A stretch of 64,000 bases of DNA from NCBI RefSeq assembly GCF_900458435.1, contig NZ_UHCT01000001.1, positions 1,860,001 through 1,924,000 of the forward strand. The letters are read 5' to 3'. Every line of letters begins with the position of its first letter. Position 1 is the stretch's first letter. This stretch comes from Staphylococcus carnosus (lineage in GTDB: Bacteria; Bacillota; Bacilli; Staphylococcales; Staphylococcaceae). The position numbers and the translations under genes were made by a program. The notes beneath the pieces are model-generated. The model saw nothing but the letters and a program-made list of their open reading frames with translations, was not told the origin of the DNA and searched no databases. Below are positions 31,037 through 38,970 of the stretch, one piece after another.

Positions 31037-32443
31037 TTATTTTCCATAAATATCTAATGAAAGTGCTTTATACCATTTTGCACTATCTTTGATATAACGT
31101 TTTTGTGTTTCGAAATCAATGTAGAATAATCCGTAACGTTTGTTATATCCATTTGACCAACTGAACATATCTTGTAATGACCAAACAAAGTATCCTTTAA
31201 CATTAACACCATCAACGTACGCACGTTCAATCTCATCAATGTGTTGACGGATATAGCCAATACGATCTTCGTCATGAACTTCTCCATTTTCTTCTAGAAC
31301 ATCTTTATAACCTAAACCATTTTCAGTGATATAGATTTTTTTGTAATTTGGATAGTCATTTTTAATACGTAAAATCATATCATATAATCCTTGAGGATAA
31401 ATGTACCAATCCCAGTCATTTGTCGGAATAGCTTCATTTTTAACTACTTCACCAATACCTTTAACTCGGAAAACAGAAGTTCCTTTGTCACCAGTACCAT
31501 TATGGTGAATATAGCTTTCTTGATTATGATATTTAATCCAGTTACTTTGGTAATAATTAATTCCTAAGAAATCAAGTTGAGGAGCTGCTTTACGCATTTC
31601 TTCTAACTCTTCTTCACGTATATCTAATTTTTCAAATTCGTCTCCTAAAATTTCACGAACTACTGTTAATTTTTCAGGAGTATAGTAACCCAAGAAAGTT
31701 CCGTCTAACATAAAACCGTTCATGAATATATCATGCTTATATGCGGCAATTTGATTCAGCGGTTGATTGTCGATGCTGTAAAATTGCGTTAAAGCATGAA
31801 TTAAGCCGATTTCCCCTTCGTAACCTTTAGATTTGAAAAGGTTAACTACTCGGCTGTGAGCTACGATTTGATTATGTTGCGCTTGAAGACATTTTAAAGT
31901 ATTGTATTGCTCACCAGGCGGGAAGGCACCTGTAATGTATTGTCCTTGAACATAAGCAATAGGTTCGTTGATAGTCATCCAATGTTTTACAATGTCATGA
32001 TATTCATCAAACACTAACTCAGCAAATCTATCAAATGCATCAAGTTGCGCTTTATTTAACCAGTCTCCTTTTTCAAAAAGCGTTTCTGGTGTATCAAAGT
32101 GATGTAATGTCACATAAGGTTCAACGCCATATTTATGACAAGTTTCAAAAACATTTCTATAGTATTCTATACCTTTAGGATTAACTTCTCCTGTTCCATC
32201 AGGTATAATTCTAGACCATGCTACTGAAATACGGATACCTTTAATACCATATTCAGATGCTAAGCGAATATCTTCTTCATAACGATTGTAGAAATCACTT
32301 GCTGGATCTGGAGAAAATCTCCCTTGTTTTTCTAAAAATCCGTCCCATAAAGCTCTACCTTTACCGTCAACAGTACTAGAACCTTCAACTTGATACGCAG
32401 CAGTTGCCGCACCTAATACAAAGTCTTTAGGCAATTTACTCAT
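31037..32443 (-). CDS. lacG: 6-phospho-beta-galactosidase
   Basis: LacG hydrolyses lactose-6-phosphate to glucose and galactose-6-phosphate. The 468-residue GH1 protein has the acid/base Glu in MTINEP near 159 and the nucleophile Glu in YITENGLGY near 371, plus the C-terminal SNGYNKRYGLF phosphate-binding segment. The start was set to ATG 32443, 7 bases after AAGGAGA; the frame continues to 32494 into the intercistronic hairpin. It is the last gene of the minus-strand lacFEG operon. Confidence 0.95.
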   Translation of the reverse strand: MSKLPKDFVLGAATAAYQVEGSSTVDGKGRALWDGFLEKQGRFSPDPASDFYNRYEEDIRLASEYGIKGIRISVAWSRIIPDGTGEVNPKGIEYYRNVFETCHKYGVEPYVTLHHFDTPETLFEKGDWLNKAQLDAFDRFAELVFDEYHDIVKHWMTINEPIAYVQGQYITGAFPPGEQYNTLKCLQAQHNQIVAHSRVVNLFKSKGYEGEIGLIHALTQFYSIDNQPLNQIAAYKHDIFMNGFMLDGTFLGYYTPEKLTVVREILGDEFEKLDIREEELEEMRKAAPQLDFLGINYYQSNWIKYHNQESYIHHNGTGDKGTSVFRVKGIGEVVKNEAIPTNDWDWYIYPQGLYDMILRIKNDYPNYKKIYITENGLGYKDVLEENGEVHDEDRIGYIRQHIDEIERAYVDGVNVKGYFVWSLQDMFSWSNGYNKRYGLFYIDFETQKRYIKDSAKWYKALSLDIYGK

Positions 32444-32490
32444 TATAATGTCTCCTTTTTTATTTAGAATCTTCAATATGATTATTTCAC

Positions 32491-32565
32491 ACACAAATGG
32501 TGCCCCTTACCGCTTATGCAAGTTCATGATGTCGTGGGTAATGCAGCAAGGGGCAATATTTGTGT
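32491..32565 (-). repeat. long inverted repeat between lacE and lacG
   Basis: ACACAAAT-GG-TGCCCCTT (32491-32508) is mirrored by AAGGGGCA-AT-ATTTGTGT (32548-32565): two 8-bp perfect stems with a 2x2 internal loop and a 39-base apical region. No T tract follows on the transcribed side, so it is more likely an mRNA-processing, stabilising or pausing structure than a simple terminator. Confidence 0.6.
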
Positions 32566-32577
32566 ACTTCCTGAATA

Positions 32578-34278
32578 TTATTTTTGGTTTTCGTTGATTT
32601 TTTCAAAAATCAATTTCATTGCGCCTTCTCCATCTCGAGTTAAGCCAATGTATTGTTTACCTGTCGTTGGTACTAAAACTGCACCATATTGATCTGTGTA
32701 TTTTCTCATTTCGTCTTTCATCGCATCCATTTGAGGTGCAAGAATTACAATATCCATATCTTTAATTAAGTCCATATCCTGACCATATGCACGTGCTGTT
32801 GCTTCTAATGGAATGTCATTATCTTTAGCATATTTATTTAAGCTATTTGCCAAGATACCACTTGTTCCACCACCCGCACATACAACTAAAACATTTGTAT
32901 GTTCACGTGAATTGTAATCTGGAGTATTTTCTTCCACTTCTACAGGAGCAGTTGCAGCAGCGCCTGCTTCAGCACCAGCAACAGCAACTCCGCTTGCTTT
33001 CGCTAATTCGATTTCACGTTCTTCATCTAATTTCAATTTGTCATACGCTTTTACAAATGGGAACCAAATTGAAAAGTCTAAAACTAAGATTATGGCAATT
33101 AATAATAGTGATAATACTGAGAAGTTTGATGCCATATAGATACCAATTGGACCTGGAGTCGGCCATGGTAAGAAGTGCATAAATCCGTTCATTCCTAAAT
33201 TATCTACGAAGAATTTTAAGACCCATGAGTTTAAAATTGGTGTAATAATGAATGGAATCATAAATACTGGGTTCAAGATAATTGGTGCACCGAATAATAA
33301 CGGTTCATTTACCGCAAAGGTTGTCGGGATAAAGGACGCTTTACCCACCGCTTTCAGCTCCGGTGATTTACACAACAACATGAACATATAAGGAACTAAT
33401 AACGTTGCCCCTGTACCACCGATAAGTGCAACAAAGTCTTGAGTTGATTGTGTTAATGCATAATGTGCATGTTCACCTGCTCTGAATAAACGTAAGTTTT
33501 CAACTTGGTTATTGTACATAATCGCGATTACAGCCGGACCTACAACTGATGGTCCATGTACACCGATAAACCAGAAGAAAGCCATAAATCCAAAGATGAT
33601 CGCAAAGCCTAAGTAACCGTTAGCGGCTCTGAATAATGGAGATAATAAATTAGTAACAAGTTCTGCAGTATTACCTTTAGAAAATGCTCTTACAACAATA
33701 TCTACAATCCAGAAGAATGATACTGAAAATGCAAAAGGAATCATATCTTTAAATGCCTGTGCAATGTTACCTGGTACTTGAGGCGGCATTTTAATTGTGA
33801 TATTTCTACCAATACAGAATTTGTAAATATTAGGTACAATAAATGCTACTAAGAACGCTGCGATTAATCCTTTAGTACCTAATAATTCGATGCTGATACC
33901 GTCTTTAATAGGTTTCACAGCTAAAATCAATAATGATGATTCAGCTGCTACAAAAGTTGAAATTACGTTAATTTGGTTCGTTTTTGGTAATTTCAAATTT
34001 CGATTGTCTGTTAATGATTTAGTAACAGTACCTGCCATGAATACAGCAAGAATCCCCATTGTAAAGTTGTAAACTTTCATGATGATATCTTCAATATTTT
34101 TCGGCCAATGGAAGCCCCAAACGTTCGGTACATATGCTACTAAGATAAATAAAGATGAAAATAGTACTACTGGCATTAAAGCCACGAAACCATCACGTAT
34201 TGCAGATAAATAAGGGTTAGATGCAATCTTTTCAAAAAATGGCTTCATTTTTTCAATCATTTTGATAATTTTATTCAT
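32578..34278 (-). CDS. lacE: PTS lactose transporter EIICB
   Basis: LacE imports lactose with phosphorylation. The 566-residue protein has an EIIC membrane domain (residues 1 to about 420; GVHGPSVVGPAVIAI near 240-254 and NEPLLFGAPIILNP near 324-337), an alanine/glutamate-rich linker near 432-455, and a C-terminal EIIB domain whose phospho-Cys lies in VVCAGGGTSG near 468-477. The 12-bp gap to lacF and the long hairpin before lacG fit one transcript running lacF-lacE-lacG. Length is close to the S. aureus protein. Confidence 0.96.
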   Translation of the reverse strand: MNKIIKMIEKMKPFFEKIASNPYLSAIRDGFVALMPVVLFSSLFILVAYVPNVWGFHWPKNIEDIIMKVYNFTMGILAVFMAGTVTKSLTDNRNLKLPKTNQINVISTFVAAESSLLILAVKPIKDGISIELLGTKGLIAAFLVAFIVPNIYKFCIGRNITIKMPPQVPGNIAQAFKDMIPFAFSVSFFWIVDIVVRAFSKGNTAELVTNLLSPLFRAANGYLGFAIIFGFMAFFWFIGVHGPSVVGPAVIAIMYNNQVENLRLFRAGEHAHYALTQSTQDFVALIGGTGATLLVPYMFMLLCKSPELKAVGKASFIPTTFAVNEPLLFGAPIILNPVFMIPFIITPILNSWVLKFFVDNLGMNGFMHFLPWPTPGPIGIYMASNFSVLSLLLIAIILVLDFSIWFPFVKAYDKLKLDEEREIELAKASGVAVAGAEAGAAATAPVEVEENTPDYNSREHTNVLVVCAGGGTSGILANSLNKYAKDNDIPLEATARAYGQDMDLIKDMDIVILAPQMDAMKDEMRKYTDQYGAVLVPTTGKQYIGLTRDGEGAMKLIFEKINENQK

Positions 34279-34290
34279 GCTGTCACCTGC

Positions 34291-34623
34291 TTATTGTTGT
34301 TTTAAATCATGTAGTTGTTCATAAAGATCAATCATGTAATTTGCTGCATCACGTAATGCCATTGTTGTCATCAAATGGTCTTGACCATGTACCATGATAA
34401 AACTAATATCAGATGCTTCTCCGGCTGCTTCTTTTGCTAACATTTGTGTTTGTTCTTTGTGTGCTTCAGTGATGAAATCATTTGCTTCTACAATATGTTG
34501 ACGGGCTTGTTCGAAGTTGTTATCTTTAGCAGCAGCTAAAGCAGCCATAACCTCACGACGTGCATCGCCTGCAATTGCTACGATTGTAAAACCAATCATC
34601 ATATTTTCTTCTTTGTTGCTCAT
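34291..34623 (-). CDS. lacF: PTS lactose EIIA component
   Basis: LacF passes phosphate from HPr to the EIIB domain of LacE. The 110-residue helical protein has the family motif MVHGQDHLMT with the phosphorylated His79 and metal-binding Asp82, and the early FTIVAIAGDAR segment. It is the first gene of lacFEG, reading towards lacG, the opposite direction to lacABCD. A promoter and candidate LacR operator lie upstream. Confidence 0.94.
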   Translation of the reverse strand: MSNKEENMMIGFTIVAIAGDARREVMAALAAAKDNNFEQARQHIVEANDFITEAHKEQTQMLAKEAAGEASDISFIMVHGQDHLMTTMALRDAANYMIDLYEQLHDLKQQ

Positions 34624-34722
34624 GGTATTTCCCCCCTCATGATGTTGTGTGTAATAGTATTATTTATCAACGAAAACGAACCTCAACGATCAATATTCAA
34701 AAATATAATCGCAGCATTTATT

Positions 34723-34747
34723 TGTTCGTTAATGTTCGTTTTTGTTC
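34723..34747 (-). promoter_or_regulatory. candidate LacR operator at lacF (three GAACA units, 10-bp period)
   Basis: On the minus strand, GAACA-AAAAC-GAACA-TTAAC-GAACA. It starts 8 bp after the -10 box, the same distance as the matching element at lacA. A further related element, AAAACGAAC on the plus strand at 34674-34682, lies between it and the gene as an inverted copy. Confidence 0.65.
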
Positions 34748-34755
34748 ACAATAAT

Positions 34756-34784
34756 AATGTAACTTTTCCCTATGGTATAGTCAA
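34756..34784 (-). promoter_or_regulatory. lacFEG promoter
   Basis: Minus strand: TTGACT (34779-34784), 17-bp spacer, TACATT (34756-34761), followed 8 bp later by the GAACA repeats. The surrounding 34624-34875 holds only leader and promoter sequence. Confidence 0.6.
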
Positions 34785-34875
34785 TTCAAAATTCAAAAAA
34801 TTATCTAGTTTGCAATAACTTTTGACAAATAAAGTACATAATATGTAATTAAAATTCTCATGTCCTATCTTTCCA

Positions 34876-34910
34876 TAAAAAAACTGCCTAGGATTTCTCC
34901 TAAGCAGTTG
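34876..34910 (-). terminator. terminator of the PepSY lipoprotein gene
   Basis: Minus strand AACTGCTTAGGA pairs with TCCTAGGCAGTT and is followed by a T tract. Confidence 0.8.
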
Positions 34911-34925
34911 TTCAAACTATAATTT

Positions 34926-35540
34926 TTAATTGTCTTTTTCATTAGATAATAATTTACCGGTTTTAGCATCATAGCTGAATTCATGTTTATTATTACCTTT
35001 TTGTAAATCTAAATCATAAACAAATTTACCTTGGTCATCATCTTTAGAGAGTGACCATTCATGAATATCTCCATCAAAATCATTTTGGGCTTTTTTAATA
35101 ATATCTTTATAAGACTTGAAATCTTTGTATTCAAATGATTTATTTTTATCATAATCGTCTTCTTTTTCAGTAGATTTATGCATTAATTTGCCGTCATTAT
35201 CATTAATTACAACTTCGGCTTCTTCACCTTGTTTTTGTAAATCTACTTTATATGCCCATTTACCTTGTTCTTTTTCGAACGAAATTTCTTTTACTTCTCC
35301 ATCATATTCTTTCTTAGCAGTTTTTACCGCATCTTCAGGCGAAGTTTTAATATCATTCAATTTAATTGTTTTACTGTTTTTACCTGTTTCAGAAGTACTT
35401 GAAGTATCACCAGACTGTTTTTGTTCTGTTTTGTTATTATCATTATCTGATTTTTTACCTTCATCACTTGAACCGCCTTGACCGCAAGCTGCTAAAACAA
35501 CTCCAGAGGCAAGCAGTAATGATAACATTTTTGTCTTCAT
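34926..35540 (-). CDS. lipoprotein with two PepSY domains
   Basis: A 204-residue secreted lipoprotein with a signal peptide and lipobox LAAC (Cys19). A low-complexity Ser/Asp/Asn/Lys spacer runs to about residue 60. Two PepSY-like repeats follow, near 65-120 and 140-200, each with a pattern like KTAKKEYDGEVKEISFE and W/F-Y-x-D-L-x-x-G-x-x-x-E/F; the second ends DAKTGKLLSNE. PepSY domains often bind or inhibit peptidases, but this one has no obvious partner nearby. It has its own ribosome binding site (GAGGAAT) and terminator. Confidence 0.85.
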   Translation of the reverse strand: MKTKMLSLLLASGVVLAACGQGGSSDEGKKSDNDNNKTEQKQSGDTSSTSETGKNSKTIKLNDIKTSPEDAVKTAKKEYDGEVKEISFEKEQGKWAYKVDLQKQGEEAEVVINDNDGKLMHKSTEKEDDYDKNKSFEYKDFKSYKDIIKKAQNDFDGDIHEWSLSKDDDQGKFVYDLDLQKGNNKHEFSYDAKTGKLLSNEKDN

Positions 35541-35683
35541 ATCAATTCCTCCTCGTCTATTAATTATCTACCCGAATGTAAAGGAAATATTAAGAAAAGA
35601 TTTGGAATTTTGTGTATGTCTACATAGTAAAACTATACTTTCACTTATTTTTGTTTTTTCAAAGATGAATAACTAGATTCAAA

Positions 35684-35722
35684 CAAAAAATCAACCGACA
35701 TTTTGTCGATTGATTTTTTTTA
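35684..35722 (-). terminator. terminator overlapping the fmtA stop codon
   Basis: AAAAATCAACCGAC pairs with GTCGATTGATTTTT. The stop codon of fmtA (35691-35693) and its last codons lie inside the stem. Confidence 0.75.
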
Positions 35723-36854
35723 TTGGCTTCTTCACATTAGGAGAACGTTGATGGAGCATATTTACATAAATATGATGAAGCATTTTTTCGTTTTTACCAG
35801 TTTTATTTTGATAATTATTACCCATTACCACAACATAATCCTTATTAAAATAAGAAGTCAGTTGTTGACCGAAAAACACCCCATTCAGACGATGTTCTTG
35901 TCCGTTTGAATAAAATCCATATCGATAAGACCCTGGATATTCTTTAGTTTTAACACTATAAAGTAATGGATCAGTCACTTGTTTAGAGAAAATTTTATAA
36001 TTTTGTAAATCAATGACTAATTTTGCAACATCTTTAGGTGCCATATATAAATTTCCAGCTCCATAGTATTGATCTAGAAACTCAGGCTTTTGGAAAATCT
36101 TCATATTATTATATCCCTGTGCCATATAAGGTTGGAAAGTTGTGTCGTTATAAAAAGCGGTTCTTTCTAAATCATATGGCTTCGCAAAGTTATCATTAAA
36201 ATATTTTGCATAAGATTCTTTTGTAACAACTTCTATTACGCGTGCCAAAACAATATAATTTCCATCATTATACATATGCTTATGATACATACCAGGCTGA
36301 ATACCTTCATTTTGCATCCATTTCGATGCGCCATCTATGTCATGAATTTGACTTGTAGCTTTATATTTTTTCAACCCTGTTCTATGAAGCATAAAGTCTT
36401 TTAAATAGAGTGGTTTGCTCGTCTTAAACCATGGAAGATATTTTGTGATTGGATCATTTATATTCACTTTTCCTTCAGTTTCTAATTTTTTCAACATCAG
36501 GCCAGTCGTAAATTTTTGGGCAGAGCCAATCAAATACATTGTATTTGGAGAAGCTTTTTGGGCGATATCAAAATCTTGAAAACCATAACCTTTATTCAAC
36601 ATAATTTTACCTTGATGATAGATGACAATGGTGCCGTTGAATTTTTCTTTTTTTAGATATTTATCTATGTTTTTATAAACCGGTTCTTTTTTATTTACAA
36701 TTGTTTCATAATCAACATCTTCTTTTGCGATACGTCCCGATATTTTCTTTTCATTTTTATCATTCGGTTGAACATGATTATGACGGTTTAATCCATAGGT
36801 TATAACAAATACAAGTGCAACAACAGCAATTACAAAAATTAGAATTCTCTTCAT
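35691..36854 (-). CDS. fmtA: FmtA-like teichoic acid D-alanyl esterase / penicillin-recognising protein
   Basis: A 387-residue serine beta-lactamase-fold protein with an N-terminal signal anchor (residues 4-20). The SxxK motif is Ser111-A-Q-Lys114, and Tyr195-N-Asp197 in HMYNDGNY corresponds to the second motif. The surroundings (YLIGSAQKFTTGL, LDQYYGAGNLYM) match S. aureus FmtA, which removes D-alanine from teichoic acids and affects methicillin resistance. In S. aureus fmtA lies between the LCP gene and qoxD. Here pgcA and the lac/ars block separate them. Confidence 0.88.
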   Translation of the reverse strand: MKRILIFVIAVVALVFVITYGLNRHNHVQPNDKNEKKISGRIAKEDVDYETIVNKKEPVYKNIDKYLKKEKFNGTIVIYHQGKIMLNKGYGFQDFDIAQKASPNTMYLIGSAQKFTTGLMLKKLETEGKVNINDPITKYLPWFKTSKPLYLKDFMLHRTGLKKYKATSQIHDIDGASKWMQNEGIQPGMYHKHMYNDGNYIVLARVIEVVTKESYAKYFNDNFAKPYDLERTAFYNDTTFQPYMAQGYNNMKIFQKPEFLDQYYGAGNLYMAPKDVAKLVIDLQNYKIFSKQVTDPLLYSVKTKEYPGSYRYGFYSNGQEHRLNGVFFGQQLTSYFNKDYVVVMGNNYQNKTGKNEKMLHHIYVNMLHQRSPNVKKPIKKINRQNVG

Positions 36855-36917
36855 ATTTTCCTCTTTTTTGTACCGGTGTTTTCATTTGGGTAGTCATTCA
36901 ATCAATACATTCATCAA

Positions 36918-38570
36918 CTAGGATAAATAAGTTGATTTAAATTCAGTCACCACTTTGTTTAAGTCCCCTACATTTAACGAAAAGTAAACTTTGATTTTAG
37001 GTTCTGTTCCAGAAGGTCGTAATGCTATAAAACCTTCTTCAAAAATAAAACGAATCAGATTCGCTTTCGGTAGAACCGTAGCACTTTGTTCACCACTATC
37101 TATATCTGTAATTAAACAAGTTTGGTAATCCTCAACTCTTTTTACTTTCAACCCGCAAATTTCATTAGGTGAATTATTACGGAAGTCTTCAAGTAAATCA
37201 TCCATTTTTTGACGTCCAGTTAGTCCCTCAAATTTTGGAGAAATCGTACAGTCTTTATATATACCAGTAACTTTATAAATTTCAGTTAACAAATCTTGGA
37301 AATTCATTCCTTTTTCTGTTAATTGATTTTTATATTTTACAACTAACGGTATCATTTGTATAGCATCTTTATCTCTTGAAAATGGGGCTGCTAAATAACC
37401 ATGACTTTCTTCGTATCCTAAAACCAGTTCATCTTCTGAGTTCTCTTTGTTTTGAAGAATTTCAGAGATATATTTGAATCCAGTTAAAACAGTATTGTTT
37501 TCAATTTCTAATGCTTGTGCTAAACGATCACTTGCTGCACTGCTCACTATAGATTTCACCATATATAAAGGTGTATTTTTATTTTTTGATTTAATGTTCT
37601 CATAACGTAACTTTAATAAAATCAAACCAATTTCATTACCATTGAAATAACGATACTCCCCATTTTCATAACGTTCAATCATGCCAAAGCGATCAGCATC
37701 AGGGTCAGTGGCTAAAATAAGTTGTGCATTTTCTTTATTTGCTAAGCGCAAGCTATAATCAAAAGCTTGTTCTTCTTCAGGATTAGCATATGCTACAGTT
37801 GGAAAACTGCCGTCTGGTTTAGATTGTTCTTCTTCAATCACATAATTGCGATAACCTAAATCATCTAGTATTTCAGATAATAGCGGCAAACTTGTACCAT
37901 GTAAGCTAGTAAGTACAACTTTATCTTTTTGTGATGGAATGTTTTTAACAAGAGCTTCAACAGAATCACGATATGCTTTGCTTACATCGCTGGCTAAATA
38001 CGTAATCAAACCTTTATTTAAACCTGTTTCAAAATCTCCCCCATCTAACTCAAGAGGATTTTCAATTTGATTAATATAACTGCTCAACATTTCAGAAGCT
38101 TCAGGAAGTAATTGACCTCCATCTGCACCATAAACTTTAATCCCATTATATTCTTTAGGATTATGGCTGGCTGTTATCATAACACCGGCATCAGCATTTA
38201 GATATCTTACCGCAAATGAAAGTTCAGGTGTGGAACGATAACGGTCTCCTACTATTGTATGTACACCATTTTCTGCTAATATTGCAGCAATTTCATGAGC
38301 AAATTCTTCAGATAAAAATCGTGTATCAAAATGAATGACTACTTTTGAATTTGCTTTATGTTCTTTAAGATAGTTAGCTAAACCTGCAGCTACTTTGCGT
38401 ACTGTAAATGCATTCAAACGACCAGGTCCTAAACCTAATAATCCTCTGATACCAGCTGTGCCAAACGCTAATGTATCTTCAAATCCTTCATCACGAATTA
38501 CATCGCTTTGTTCATTATAAAAATCTGAAACTAAACTTTCCTCAAGTTTATTTTCCCAATTAACTCTCAT
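36918..38570 (-). CDS. pgcA: alpha-phosphoglucomutase
   Basis: A 550-residue alpha-D-phosphohexomutase. The catalytic phosphoserine loop TASHNPKEYNG lies near 132-142, the metal loop DPDADRFG near 289-296 and the phosphate-binding RPSGTEPKIK near 515-524. It interconverts glucose-6-phosphate and glucose-1-phosphate for UDP-glucose, and so for glycolipid and teichoic acid assembly. It begins with ATG 38570 after AGGAGAA. In S. aureus I recall pgcA elsewhere, so this position between fmtA and lcpB is a rearrangement or a second copy; only one copy is visible here. Confidence 0.9.
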   Translation of the reverse strand: MRVNWENKLEESLVSDFYNEQSDVIRDEGFEDTLAFGTAGIRGLLGLGPGRLNAFTVRKVAAGLANYLKEHKANSKVVIHFDTRFLSEEFAHEIAAILAENGVHTIVGDRYRSTPELSFAVRYLNADAGVMITASHNPKEYNGIKVYGADGGQLLPEASEMLSSYINQIENPLELDGGDFETGLNKGLITYLASDVSKAYRDSVEALVKNIPSQKDKVVLTSLHGTSLPLLSEILDDLGYRNYVIEEEQSKPDGSFPTVAYANPEEEQAFDYSLRLANKENAQLILATDPDADRFGMIERYENGEYRYFNGNEIGLILLKLRYENIKSKNKNTPLYMVKSIVSSAASDRLAQALEIENNTVLTGFKYISEILQNKENSEDELVLGYEESHGYLAAPFSRDKDAIQMIPLVVKYKNQLTEKGMNFQDLLTEIYKVTGIYKDCTISPKFEGLTGRQKMDDLLEDFRNNSPNEICGLKVKRVEDYQTCLITDIDSGEQSATVLPKANLIRFIFEEGFIALRPSGTEPKIKVYFSLNVGDLNKVVTEFKSTYLS

Positions 38571-38970
38571 TTTTATTCTCCTCTCAGACCTCTTAATTCG
38601 TTCTATTTTTTTCTAACAGATCAGAGTATTTTCAACATTTCTATTATATCTTAACAAGAAAATTAAATCATTATTGAATCAACAAAATCACATTTAAGCC
38701 ATATTAATTAATCTACATTCCCTACTAAGATGGTCAGTTAAATAACCGTTTTTATTAAAATAATGTAAACATTCAAATTAAACCTCTGATATTCTTTAGT
38801 ATTGTAGAAGTTTGTGAAATAATAGGTTGTATTATAAGTTTGTAATTTGACCATAAGCGTATTAAAATATATGGTTATAATGAACAGATTTAGAAGTGAT
38901 TGCCGTTTGTTGTGTAAATAATATTATGGCAATTGTTGTGTATACAAAATTAAAACCAGGGGTAAAAATA
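38571..38970. other. 400-bp divergent intergenic region pgcA / lcpB
   Basis: AT-rich and without a credible gene. A possible lcpB promoter is TTGACC (38847-38852), 17 bp, TATGGT (38870-38875), with an alternative TATAAT at 38876-38881. The open frame entering lcpB from 38896 has no ribosome binding site. Confidence 0.4.
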
